From: Halococcus salifodinae DSM 8989
GTDB taxonomy: Archaea > Halobacteriota > Halobacteria > Halobacteriales > Halococcaceae
DNA: 35,473 nt
NCBI RefSeq assembly: GCF_000336935.1
Contig: NZ_AOME01000070.1
Coordinates: 102,065-137,537, forward strand
Direction of reading: 5' to 3'
Position numbers and translations under genes: made by a program. Under the pieces are notes generated by a model. That model saw only the letters and a list, made by a program, of their open reading frames with translations. It had not been told where the DNA came from and ran no database searches. Of the stretch, positions 1 through 6,969 are shown piece by piece (positions within the stretch are counted from its first letter, which is position 1; the number at the start of each line of letters is the position of its first letter).

Positions 1-469
1 CCTCGTACGGCGGCCGGCTCGAATCGATGTGCTCGGCGTACTCCCGTTTGAGATCGAGCAGCTCCTCCAGAATCGGCGCGAACGTCTCGAAGTCGTCCTC
101 GGCTTTCGCCTCCTTCCAGACCGGGAGCGCCTCGCTCGTTGTCTGGGAAATTTCGGCGACGAGATCCGTCGGAACGCGCGCCGCGCGGTCATACTGGCGA
201 CGGATCTCTCGGACGACGGCGGCCTGTTCGCCCGAGAGATCCGCACTCTCAGCCTCCTCGAGTGCGGTCTCGGTCTCGTCCTCGACGAGGAGTTCGTGGC
301 TCGTCGCCGATAGCGCCGAGCGCTGGGCCGAGCGTGCCGGCGTGCCGCCGTCGGGCATCATGACTTCCTGATCCCAGCTCAGCACGCCCGCTGCGCTCTG
401 GATGTTGGAAATCCGCTCGTAGCGTTCGAGGAGATCGTCGTAGGCGTCGACCGTGGCGTCGGATGCCAT
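1..469 (-). CDS. M32 family metallocarboxypeptidase (N-terminal part, cut by window edge)
   Basis: The reading frame starts at the ATG whose complement is at 467-469 and stays open for 156 codons to the left edge, so only the N-terminal third is visible. The translation carries the N-terminal signature of thermostable (Taq-type) M32 carboxypeptidases: the SWDQEVMMPDGG segment near residue 25, followed by an Ala/Ser-rich helix and a Glu-rich helical region. The family is a cytosolic metal-dependent enzyme that removes C-terminal residues; its HExxH zinc motif would lie outside the window, so activity cannot be judged. A TATA-like ATTGATA at about 493-499 lies 25-30 nt before the ATG, which fits a leaderless transcript separate from the M20 gene upstream on the same strand. 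Confidence 0.85.
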   Translation of the reverse strand, partial: MASDATVDAYDDLLERYERISNIQSAAGVLSWDQEVMMPDGGTPARSAQRSALSATSHELLVEDETETALEEAESADLSGEQAAVVREIRRQYDRAARVPTDLVAEISQTTSEALPVWKEAKAEDDFETFAPILEELLDLKREYAEHIDSSRPPYE

Positions 470-505
470 ACCCGACAGCCGGCGCGCCGCCCTATCAATT
501 CTTGC

Positions 506-1636
506 CTACCGGCCGATCGATTCGGCCGCCTCGCGGTAGGTCTCGTAACACCGATCGAGGACGGCGAGCGACACGCTCTCGTCTTTGGTGTGGGCCTCGC
601 CCTGCTCGGCGGGCCCACAGATCACGCAGGTCACGCCTGCCTCGGCGAGCCAGCCCGCGTCGGTCGCGTGGGGTTTCGTGACGAGTTCGGGCTCGCTCTC
701 CTGAGCCTCGGCGGCGGCCGCGCGAACCGCCTCGGCGAACGCCTCGTCGTCACACGCCATTGGCGGGAGGTCCTGATCGACCGTCCACTCAACGCGTTCC
801 GAATCCTCGACGGCCGCCAGCGGAGCGCGCTCGCCCGGAACCGTCCGTTCATCCACGGTGATCGAACACGACTCCGGAATGACGTTCCACGCCGAGCCAC
901 CATCGATCTCGGTCACGACAACGCTTCCCCGTACCCGCTCACCGAACACGTCGGTGGATGGTGCGTCGATCCCGCGAACGGTCTCGACTGCCTCGCACGC
1001 GGTGTAGACGGCGTTCTCGCCGGCTTCGGGTTCGCTCGCGTGGGCTGCCGTCCCGCGGGCGGTGATGGTGCTCGCCCGCCGGCCTTTGTGTGCCACCGCG
1101 ACATCGGTCGTTCCAGGAGCGGAGTAGCCCGTCGTGCCCTCGCCGATGATCGCGTAGTCGGGCGCGAACCCCTCGTCGATGGCGTGGCGTGCGCCCTCGC
1201 CGCCGATCTCCTCGCCGGCGAAACTCGCGAAGACGAGTTCCACTGTAGGGTCGGTGTCGTCGGACTGCGTCCGACTGTCCGAGGTGCGTAGCACCTCGCT
1301 ATCGCGGAAGGCACACATCGCGGCCGCGACCGCGCCCTTCATGTCCGCCGCACCGCGGCCATAGAGCCGGCCATCGCGTTCCTCGACGACGTACTCGCCG
1401 TCCGCTGTCTGTGAATCGTCCGGTGGAACCACGTCGTGGTGACCGACGAGCGCGATCGACTCGTCCGCGTCGGCATCCGTGTTTCGGCGGGCAATGACGT
1501 TGCCAACCCCATCGCGGGTCACGTCGGCGTCGGTCCCCTCGCGGAGCCAGGTCTCGATGAAGTCACCAGCATCGGTCTCGTCGTCGTGACTCGGGATCGC
1601 AACGAGGTCGCGGGTGAGATCCGTGGCAGCAGCCAT
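506..1636 (-). CDS. M20 family metallopeptidase / ArgE-DapE-like deacylase
   Basis: 376 aa. M20 di-metal site residues are visible: GHHDVVPP near residues 65-72 (His66, Asp68), the bridging Asp98 in GRGAADMKG, the catalytic Glu pair in GEEIGGEG (142-143), a Glu near 166 and a C-terminal His in EAHTKDES near 349. The family hydrolyses amide bonds of acylated amino acids or dipeptides in the cytosol; the substrate here (acetylornithine, succinyl-DAP, dipeptide) cannot be told from sequence. An upstream in-frame start at 1717 exists, but the ATG at 1636 is preferred because a TTATG TATA-like element sits 25-30 nt before it and family homology starts there. It is divergent from the PIN-ATPase gene. 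Confidence 0.85.
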   Translation of the reverse strand: MAAATDLTRDLVAIPSHDDETDAGDFIETWLREGTDADVTRDGVGNVIARRNTDADADESIALVGHHDVVPPDDSQTADGEYVVEERDGRLYGRGAADMKGAVAAAMCAFRDSEVLRTSDSRTQSDDTDPTVELVFASFAGEEIGGEGARHAIDEGFAPDYAIIGEGTTGYSAPGTTDVAVAHKGRRASTITARGTAAHASEPEAGENAVYTACEAVETVRGIDAPSTDVFGERVRGSVVVTEIDGGSAWNVIPESCSITVDERTVPGERAPLAAVEDSERVEWTVDQDLPPMACDDEAFAEAVRAAAAEAQESEPELVTKPHATDAGWLAEAGVTCVICGPAEQGEAHTKDESVSLAVLDRCYETYREAAESIGR

Positions 1637-1719
1637 GGAAGCACAGTCCACGAGAAACGGCATAAGCCCTTCCGCCCGCGCTTGAACACCCTTTTGATCC
1701 TGCCGGCCGAACGACACGC
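1637..1719. promoter_or_regulatory. Divergent promoter region, M20 peptidase / PINA-like ATPase
   Basis: This 83-nt gap separates two divergent start codons. On the minus strand a TTATG element lies about 28 nt before the M20 ATG; on the plus strand a TTTTGA element lies about 28 nt before the ATG at 1720. Both spacings match leaderless haloarchaeal transcription. No operator palindrome was seen. Confidence 0.5.
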
Positions 1720-3609
1720 ATGACTGTCGTACCGGACACGAGCGCGGTTATCGACGGACGCGTGTCCGAACGAGTGGAGAGCGGTTCGTTCGAGGGGGAG
1801 ACCGTTGCGATCCCCGAGGCGGTCGTCGTGGAACTCGAATCTCAGGCCAACGACGGCCGCGAGTCGGGCTGGGACGGGCTCGAAGAGCTCCAGCACCTCG
1901 CCGAACTCGCTGACGAAGGGACCATCGATGTGGAGTACGTCGGCCGGCGGCCGGGCGACGGCGAGCGCCACGCTTCCGACGAGGGGGCCGTCGACGCGTT
2001 GATCCGCGATCTCGCTGCGGAGGAGGAGGCCACGCTACTCACGAGCGACAAAGTCCAGAGTGAGGTCGCCCGCGCGAAAGGACTCGACGTCGAGTACGTC
2101 GATCCCGAGATCCGGGGAGACGCGCCCGAGCACCTCGCGATCGAGGACTTTTTCGACGACGAGACGATGAGCGTCCACCTCAAGACCGGGGTCGCACCGA
2201 TGGCGAAGCGCGGTGCGGTCGGCGAGATGCGCTTCGAGACGATCGGCGACGACCTGCTCACGGAGGACGATCTCCAGGAGTGGATCGCGGAGATCGAGAC
2301 CGCCACGCGGGCGTCGAGCGACGGGTTCACCGAACTCGATCGGAACGGGATGACGATCGTCCAGTTCGGCAACTACCGGATCGCGATCGCCCAGCCACCG
2401 TTCGCCGACGGGCTGGAGATCACCGCCGTGCGGCCGATCGTCGAAACCGAACTCGACGACTACGACTACGCCGACGACCTCCGTGAGCGACTGCTCGATC
2501 ATCAGCGCGGCGTCCTGATTGCGGGCGCTCCCGGGGCCGGGAAGTCGACGCTCGCTGGTGCGGTCGCGGGCTTTCTGGCCGATTCGGCGTTCTCGGTCAA
2601 AACGATGGAGAAGCCCCGCGATCTCCAGGTCGGTCCCGAGATCACCCAGTACACCGAACTCGACGGCCGGATGGAGAACACCGCGGACTCGCTGTTGATG
2701 GTGCGGCCGGACTACACCATCTACGACGAGGTCAGGAAGACCGAGGACTTCTCGGTGTTCGGGGATATGCGCCTCGCGGGCGTCGGGATGATCGGCGTGG
2801 TCCACGCCACGCGAGCGATCGACGCGCTCGGGCGGCTGGTGGGCCGGGTCGAGCTCGGGATGATCCCCCAGGTCGTCGATACCGTGGTGTACGTCGAGGC
2901 GGGCGAGATCGATACGGTCTACGACGTTCGAACCGAGGTCAAGGTCCCCGAGGGACTCACCGAGGAGGACCTCGCGCGGCCGGTGATCCAGGTTCGAGAC
3001 TTCGAGACCCAGCGGCCGGAGTACGAAATTTATAGTTTCAATCGCCAGGTCGTCACCGTTCCGGTGGGCGACGCCGACGAGGAGGACAGCGGCGTGGATC
3101 GGATCGCGAAACAGGAGATCGAGCGCGAGATCCGGTCGGTCGCACACGGCAACTGCGAGGTCGACCTGAAAAGCGCGAACACCGCAGTCGTCTACGTCGA
3201 GGAGGCCGACATCTCGACGGTGATCGGCAAGGGCGGCGGGCGGATCACCGATATCGAGAACCGACTCGGGATCAGCATCGACGTGCGGACGTTCGACGAG
3301 CGACCGGGCGGTCGGGGCCGATCGGGAAACGCGAATAGCGGTGGTGGCGGCAGCCACGGCGGGAGCGGCGGTGGCGGAGCGAGCGGCGCGGGCGATATCG
3401 TCACGCCCGAGATCACCTCGCGACACGTCGTGATCCCGATGGACGGCTACGCTGGCGAGACGGTCGAGATCCAGGCCGACGGCGAGTACCTGTTCACCGC
3501 GACCGTCTCACGGGGCGGCGAGGTTCAGGTCTCGCGTGGCAGCGCGATCGCGGAGGAACTCGAAAACGCGATCGACCGCGGCCGGCAGGTCACCGTCGCA
3601 CCGTCGTAA
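1720..3609 (+). CDS. PINA-like ATPase: PIN domain, VirB11/PilT-type ATPase and KH domain
   Basis: 629 aa. An N-terminal PIN domain (about 1-130) begins with the acidic VVPDTSAVIDG motif. It is followed by a VirB11/PilT-type ATPase domain with Walker A GAPGAGKST at 269-277 and the RPDYTIYDEVR acidic segment. A KH domain carries the VIGKGGGRI loop near residue 500. A Gly/Ser-rich linker (about 540-557) leads to a C-terminal TRAM-like beta segment. Archaeal proteins of this architecture include Sulfolobus PINA, reported as a hexameric ATPase promoting Holliday-junction branch migration with Hjm and Hjc. A role in recombination is therefore inferred; the KH domain would also allow RNA binding. 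It stands alone on its strand. The TATA-like element 28 nt before the ATG suggests a leaderless mRNA. Confidence 0.85.
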   Translation: MTVVPDTSAVIDGRVSERVESGSFEGETVAIPEAVVVELESQANDGRESGWDGLEELQHLAELADEGTIDVEYVGRRPGDGERHASDEGAVDALIRDLAAEEEATLLTSDKVQSEVARAKGLDVEYVDPEIRGDAPEHLAIEDFFDDETMSVHLKTGVAPMAKRGAVGEMRFETIGDDLLTEDDLQEWIAEIETATRASSDGFTELDRNGMTIVQFGNYRIAIAQPPFADGLEITAVRPIVETELDDYDYADDLRERLLDHQRGVLIAGAPGAGKSTLAGAVAGFLADSAFSVKTMEKPRDLQVGPEITQYTELDGRMENTADSLLMVRPDYTIYDEVRKTEDFSVFGDMRLAGVGMIGVVHATRAIDALGRLVGRVELGMIPQVVDTVVYVEAGEIDTVYDVRTEVKVPEGLTEEDLARPVIQVRDFETQRPEYEIYSFNRQVVTVPVGDADEEDSGVDRIAKQEIEREIRSVAHGNCEVDLKSANTAVVYVEEADISTVIGKGGGRITDIENRLGISIDVRTFDERPGGRGRSGNANSGGGGSHGGSGGGGASGAGDIVTPEITSRHVVIPMDGYAGETVEIQADGEYLFTATVSRGGEVQVSRGSAIAEELENAIDRGRQVTVAPS

Positions 3610-4254
3610 ACGACAACAGTCGACCGCTTTTTTCGGGATGGTTGCGCTCTGGAGCGGCGGCTGTGGTGCGGGCCTGGCGTCTCGACGAGCGGAGCGAGTC
3701 GAGGCTCAGGAGAGCCTGCTCTCCTGGCGGATGAAGGGCGAGGTCACGAACGCCGGAGCACGCGCTGCGCGTGGTTCGAGGGAGCGAAGCTCCCTCGTCA
3801 TCACGAAAGGCGCTTCGCGCCTTTCGAACGACTTCGAGTTCTCGTTCGCTTCGTCTGCTCACGGGCGCGAAGCGTCCTCAGAACGGCTTTGCCGTTCTGA
3901 TGGGCTGCACGAGAGCTTCGATCTCGTGAACGCCCGTTCGCATGGTCCGCGGGACCGAAGGTCCCGCGCTACTCACGAGAACGAAGTGAGTGACCGAGGG
4001 TTTCGGGGGTATTGTGCGGTTTGCGGTCGTGGTGCGGTGGGCAACTGGGTTGTACCGCGAGCGACCGCAGGGAGCGAGCGGGGGTTTTTGATCCACCGGA
4101 AGACGCGAAGCGTCTTCCGAGCCTTCGTTCGCTCCGCTCACGAAGACACATTTTTGCAAGCGGGGGTCGCGCGAGCGCAGCGAGCGCGATCCCCCGCAGC
4201 AAAAAGGTGGGGTCGCATCGTAATGTTCAGTACGCGCCAGTCGATAGGAGTGGT
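3610..4254. repeat. Composite palindromic intergenic element, copy 1 (A to C read left to right)
   Basis: This 645-nt gap has no credible gene. It contains, on the plus strand, the 20-nt A box CCTGGCGGATGAAGGGCGAG (3723-3742); a B module starting ACCGCGAGCGACCGCAGGGA and ending in GTTTTTGAT (4054-4092); and a C module bounded by TTTTTGC (4151-4157) and GCAAAAA (4199-4205) around complementary GGGGG/CCCCC arms. Between them are perfect palindromes with 3-nt loops: 3778-3796 (GAA), 3804-3826 (TTC), 3878-3900 (TTT), 3949-3967 (GAA) and 4098-4118 (GAA). The same modules, in the same relative order, occur at 11334-11646, 24711-25094 and 26217-26481. This copy lies after the PINA-like gene, but its orientation is opposite relative to that gene, so the C end faces the halocyanin start. 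Short ORFs here were judged spurious because frames differ between copies. Confidence 0.8.
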
Positions 4255-4824
4255 ATGAGCGAAACCGACGCCGACGGACCAGTGAGCCGCCGGGGGTTCC
4301 TCCGGACGGCAGCGGGGGCGGCGGCCGTCGCGGGTGCGAGCGGCACGGCGGCGGCACAGGAAGGCAACAGTTCGAGCGGGGGTGGTGGCGGTACGACGAC
4401 AGTGGAGGTCGGTGCGGGATCGGGGACCTCTTTCGGACCCGAGGAAGCCACCGTCGCGCCCGGCGGCACCGTCGTCTGGGAGTGGACCGGCGAGGGCGGC
4501 GCACACAACGTCGTCGCCGACGACGGGGCGTTCGACAGCGGGAGCCCGGAGGAAGGGAGCGACATCACGTTCGAACACACCTTCGAGGAGACCGGCGAGT
4601 TCGCCTATCACTGTGCACCCCACGAGGCCGTCGGGATGGTCGGGACGATCGTCGTTCAGGAGGGCGGCGCGAGCAGCGGGGGCGGGGAGTCCTCGGGGCC
4701 CGCGGTTCCGAACAGCGCGAAGACCCTCGGCGTCGCCACGATGAGTTTTATGCTCTCGACGCTCGGCCTCGCCTACGTCTTCATGAAGTATGGCGGAGAC
4801 TACGACAACGCACTCGAAGAGTAG
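4255..4824 (+). CDS. Halocyanin (blue copper protein), Tat-exported, C-terminal membrane anchor
   Basis: 189 aa. A twin-arginine signal (SRRGFLRTAAG from residue 11) is followed by an Ala-rich stretch and a Ser/Gly linker. The type 1 copper site has all four expected ligands: His84 (GGAHNV), Cys120, His123 and Met128 (YHCAPHEAVGM). A second Ser/Gly linker leads to a C-terminal transmembrane helix (about 163-182). Halocyanins carry electrons between respiratory complexes on the outer membrane face; the anchor at the C-terminus rather than a lipobox is consistent with that location. The ATG at 4255 is preceded by GGAG at 4247-4250 and by an AT-rich patch near 4219-4228. The gene stands alone directly after the composite element's C module. 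No oxidase gene is in the window. Confidence 0.9.
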   Translation: MSETDADGPVSRRGFLRTAAGAAAVAGASGTAAAQEGNSSSGGGGGTTTVEVGAGSGTSFGPEEATVAPGGTVVWEWTGEGGAHNVVADDGAFDSGSPEEGSDITFEHTFEETGEFAYHCAPHEAVGMVGTIVVQEGGASSGGGESSGPAVPNSAKTLGVATMSFMLSTLGLAYVFMKYGGDYDNALEE

Positions 4825-4945
4825 TCTCGCAGAGAGAGTCCGAACCGGTCTCGCCCACGCTAACCGGCGATACAATCACACGAATTCTTCTCCACGGCAA
4901 ACATTCACGCGACCACACGATTGAACAGGACCGGGCCGGTAGCGG

Positions 4946-5734
4946 GTGCCAATGGGGCTGCATTCCCGATTTCGGCAGCCGGAACACGTCGGCAAGAACC
5001 GCTGTCTCGCATGTACGGTGGTCAACGTCGGAATCGCGATCGCGGCGAGCGCTGCGATCGGACTGTGGGTCGCTGGCGCAGGGGTGGCGGTACTCGTGGG
5101 CTGTCTCGTCGTCATCTATCTCAGGGGGTATCTCGTACCAGGCACTCCAGCGCTGACCAAGCGCTATCTCCCGGATCGGGTGCTTCGTTGGTTCGGAAAA
5201 GCACCGACACAGCCGTCGACCTCCGCGTCCTTTTCACCCGAAGAACTTCTGATAGATGCAGGAGTGATCGGCCCGTGCGAACACGCTGACGATCTCTGTC
5301 TCCAGCCCGATTTCCGGGCGGCGTGGCGCGACCGGATCGAGACCGTTCGGGAACGTGACCCGGGATCAAGAGACCTCGAACGCGCGATTGACGACTCTGA
5401 CGACCGTCTGACGTTCGAGAGGGTCGACAGCAACGTCATCGCGCTTCACGACAACGCAACCGTCGGCCAGTGGAGTTCCGACGCGGCGATCGTCGCTGAT
5501 GTGGCCGCGACCGACGTCGTTCCGTCGGTCGTTCCCTCCTGGCAGCGACTGACGCCCGTCGAGCGACTCCAGCTCCTCGGTAGCCTCCGGCTGTTCCTCG
5601 AAACGTGCCCGGCGTGTGACGGTGCGGTGGAACTGGACGAGGAGGTCGTCGACTCGTGCTGTCGGTCGTACGACGTAGTCCGCGCAGCCTGTCAGGGCTG
5701 TGACGCTCGGGTGTTCGAGATCGAGTGGACCTGA
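4946..5734 (+). CDS. Conserved haloarchaeal membrane protein with Cys pairs (function unknown)
   Basis: About 262 aa from the GTG at 4946; an ATG two codons later (4952) is an equally good start. Near the N-terminus is a CLAC pair (about residues 20-23) immediately before one or two transmembrane helices (about 25-65). The rest is predicted soluble. The C-terminus has a zinc-ribbon-like arrangement: CPAC, then SCC, then CQGC close to the end, so a bound metal is likely. I recognise it as a haloarchaeal conserved hypothetical type but can assign no function. It lies between halocyanin and tRNA-Gln, with a 121-nt gap on the left in which nothing clear is seen. Confidence 0.7.
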   Translation: MPMGLHSRFRQPEHVGKNRCLACTVVNVGIAIAASAAIGLWVAGAGVAVLVGCLVVIYLRGYLVPGTPALTKRYLPDRVLRWFGKAPTQPSTSASFSPEELLIDAGVIGPCEHADDLCLQPDFRAAWRDRIETVRERDPGSRDLERAIDDSDDRLTFERVDSNVIALHDNATVGQWSSDAAIVADVAATDVVPSVVPSWQRLTPVERLQLLGSLRLFLETCPACDGAVELDEEVVDSCCRSYDVVRAACQGCDARVFEIEWT

Positions 5735-5744
5735 CCGACTCGCA

Positions 5745-5760
5745 ACGACAAAAGAACTGC
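5745..5760 (-). terminator. T-tract terminator after tRNA-Gln
   Basis: On the minus strand the sequence just past the tRNA 3' end reads TTCTTTTGTCG, a short T run without a strong hairpin, as expected for archaeal RNA polymerase termination. It also falls just past the end of the plus-strand gene ending at 5734. Confidence 0.45.
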
Positions 5761-5778
5761 CACCCGTCCGCGAAGCCA

Positions 5779-5851
5779 TAGTCCCGAGCGGATTCGAACC
5801 GCTGTCATGGGCTCCAAAGGCCCATATGATTGGCCACTACACCACGGGACT
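5779..5851 (-). tRNA. tRNA-Gln (anticodon TTG)
   Basis: The minus strand folds as a 73-nt cloverleaf: acceptor stem AGTCCCG/CGGGACT with discriminator A (complement at 5779), a D arm starting TGGTGTAGTGGCC, an anticodon loop CTTTGGA closed by a GGGCC-type stem, and a T arm with GGTTCGAATCC. The anticodon TTG (complement at 5815-5817) reads CAA glutamine codons. No intron and no encoded CCA were seen. Archaea charge this tRNA with glutamate and then amidate it; that is general knowledge, not visible here. A structured copy of the acceptor-stem sequence lies immediately 5' (5868-5915). Confidence 0.95.
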
Positions 5852-5867
5852 TCTCACTACGTTCAAA

Positions 5868-5915
5868 GTCCCGTGAGGATCGCAAATCCTCCGGATTTGC
5901 TCACCACCACGGGAC
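5868..5915 (-). repeat. Hairpin copying the tRNA-Gln acceptor stem, 16 nt upstream of the tRNA
   Basis: On the plus strand GTCCCGTG (5868-5875) pairs with CACGGGAC (5908-5915), and inside it GCAAATCC (5882-5889) pairs with GGATTTGC (5893-5900) around a TCC triloop. The outer arm on the minus strand, with flanking bases, reads GGTCCCGTGGTGGTG, closely matching the tRNA 5' end AGTCCCGTGGTGTAG. It may be a remnant of a duplicated tRNA end (an integration scar or tRNA fragment) or an element acting on tRNA transcription or processing. The inner stem follows the same triloop-palindrome style as the composite elements elsewhere in the window. Confidence 0.7.
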
Positions 5916-5998
5916 CTCAGCCCGAAGTATCGCCGGATCGCACTTGAACGCTTCGAGACTCGCCCTTATGTGTCTGGGTCACCCGAAGTCGAGCAGAC

Positions 5999-6391
5999 GT
6001 GGCCGACGAACGGATGGCGTCCCACGAACCGCCGACGAGATTGGCTGACGGAGCACTCGCTGCGGCCGTTCTCGTCATTGCGATCGTGGTCGTCCGGAAC
6101 CGCGAGATCGACGTCTCCCTCTCGGTGATCCTGCTCGGTGCTGGATCGACCGTGGGCTTCGAGGTACTCGCCGGTCGCGATCCCGAGCGCGTCCGTCGGC
6201 TCTGGGCCCGGCCAGCACTCAGAGCCGTGATCGTCAGCACCGCCCTCTGTCTCGGCGTGTTTGCCGTGGTCGTCTCCGCTGGTTGGCTCGTTATTGCAGG
6301 TGCGGCGGCACTCGGCTGTTATTTCGTCGTCCTCGTACTCGCCGCGTCAGGAATCGTCCCACCGCCGGAGACGTGGGCCGACAGACAGTAA
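5999..6391 (+). CDS. Small haloarchaeal membrane protein (unknown function)
   Basis: 130 aa from the GTG at 5999. A TTAT element at 5966-5969 lies 30 nt upstream, supporting a leaderless GTG start; the ATG at 6014 is the alternative. Three to four hydrophobic segments are visible (about 20-36, 42-60, 78-98 and 100-120), with short charged loops containing an RDPERVRRLW stretch. No known domain is recognised. It is convergent with the DtxR-fold regulator, leaving 28 nt between their stop codons. Confidence 0.65.
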   Translation: MADERMASHEPPTRLADGALAAAVLVIAIVVVRNREIDVSLSVILLGAGSTVGFEVLAGRDPERVRRLWARPALRAVIVSTALCLGVFAVVVSAGWLVIAGAAALGCYFVVLVLAASGIVPPPETWADRQ

Positions 6392-6419
6392 GTTCGATTT
6401 TGTGCGCGTTTGCGAAAAA

Positions 6420-6851
6420 CTAGTCCGCCGCGCCGGGCTCGGCGTCGAGCAGCGCACAAACGTCCTCGTCGGGGGCGAAGCAGTCGGGACACTGGGGTTC
6501 GCGGTCGATGATGGTGTCGAGGCGCTCGGCCACCGTTTCGTCGATCACGCTTTCGAGCTGGCTCGCCTCGGCGCGGAACTCCTCGACGTCGAGCACCTCC
6601 ACGAGGAACCGCTCGATGATGCAGTACGTCTGGAGGGAATCACGCGCGCGCTCGATCCCTTCGTCGGTCAGCGTGACGCCCTTGTACTTCTCGTGGTCGG
6701 CGAGCCCGCGAGATTCGAGCTTCCCGATCATCTCGTTGGCGCTCGCGGGGCTCACGTCGAGAGTATCGGCGAGCCTCCCGGTCGCTGCCGGGCCGTTCTC
6801 GACCTGCTGGACGAGATAGATCGCTTTCAGGTACTGCTCGGCCGTGTTCAT
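6420..6851 (-). CDS. DtxR-fold transcriptional regulator with altered metal site and Cys cluster
   Basis: 143 aa. An N-terminal winged helix (about 1-70) ends in the KYKGVTLT wing typical of the DtxR/MntR family, followed by the helical dimerisation domain. The residues that normally ligate metal appear changed: the family's paired His near 'VRHHRLLE' reads TYCIIERF, the HEEAxxxEH segment reads RAEASQLESV, and the usual C-terminal PHG motif is replaced by CPDCFAPDEDVC. No SH3-like third domain is present. The ATG at 6851 overlaps the stop of a 20-codon ORF (ATGA). A GTG three codons upstream is possible but lies inside that ORF. The gene is last in a chain with a ferritin-like gene and beside sufCBD, so iron or Fe-S status sensing is inferred. 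Confidence 0.85.
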   Translation of the reverse strand: MNTAEQYLKAIYLVQQVENGPAATGRLADTLDVSPASANEMIGKLESRGLADHEKYKGVTLTDEGIERARDSLQTYCIIERFLVEVLDVEEFRAEASQLESVIDETVAERLDTIIDREPQCPDCFAPDEDVCALLDAEPGAAD

Positions 6852-6910
6852 GGCGACCACCGCCTGTGATCGCCGTGAGCCAGTCGAAGCGGCGCTTCGA
6901 CACTGTTCAC
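6848..6910 (-). CDS. 20-codon ORF (sORF C), coupled to the DtxR-fold regulator
   Basis: The frame is GTG at 6910 to TGA at 6848-6850 and encodes MNSVEAPLRLAHGDHRRWSP. Its start overlaps the stop of sORF B (GTGA) and its stop overlaps the ATG of the regulator (ATGA). It shares 11 of 20 residues with sORF B (by hand alignment), including MN-x-VEA, R-x-AH and RRW. It could be a genuine microprotein, a translational-coupling device or a decayed duplication of the regulator's start region; about 13 of 20 codons end in G or C, lower than in flanking genes, which weakens the protein-coding case. Confidence 0.45.
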   Translation of the reverse strand: MNSVEAPLRLAHGDHRRWSP

Positions 6911-6969
6911 GCGAGCCACCTCCGGCACGGAGCGTGTGCTCGTCGATGCTTCGCTTCGACGGTGTTCAT
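6907..6969 (-). CDS. 20-codon ORF (sORF B), between the ferritin-like gene and sORF C
   Basis: The frame is ATG at 6969 to TGA at 6907-6909 and encodes MNTVEAKHRRAHAPCRRWLA. The ATG overlaps the ferritin-like stop codon (ATGA) and its own stop overlaps the GTG of sORF C (GTGA). The two ORFs are equal in length (63 nt with stop) and about 63% identical without gaps by hand count, so they look like a tandem duplication. The peptide is basic and ends in an aromatic RRW motif, unlike most haloarchaeal proteins, which are acidic. Function unknown. Confidence 0.45.
   Translation of the reverse strand: MNTVEAKHRRAHAPCRRWLA

Noticed and set aside
2035-3426. 463-codon antisense frame inside the PIN/ATPase gene
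   Set aside because: High-GC shadow frame; the sense strand has complete PIN, ATPase and KH motifs.
3723-4207. CRISPR array
   Set aside because: The repeats are palindromes with different arms and no regular spacing; there are no repeat-spacer units and no cas genes.
3536-4258. Long open frames across the first composite element (240, 208 and 90 codons)
   Set aside because: They consist of palindrome-derived Arg/Ser/Pro-rich sequence, overlap the PINA-like and halocyanin genes in other frames, and lack haloarchaeal composition.
5779-5915. Integrated element using tRNA-Gln as attachment site
   Set aside because: Only about 15 bp of acceptor-stem sequence is repeated and no integrase or foreign cargo lies nearby, so at most a scar remains.
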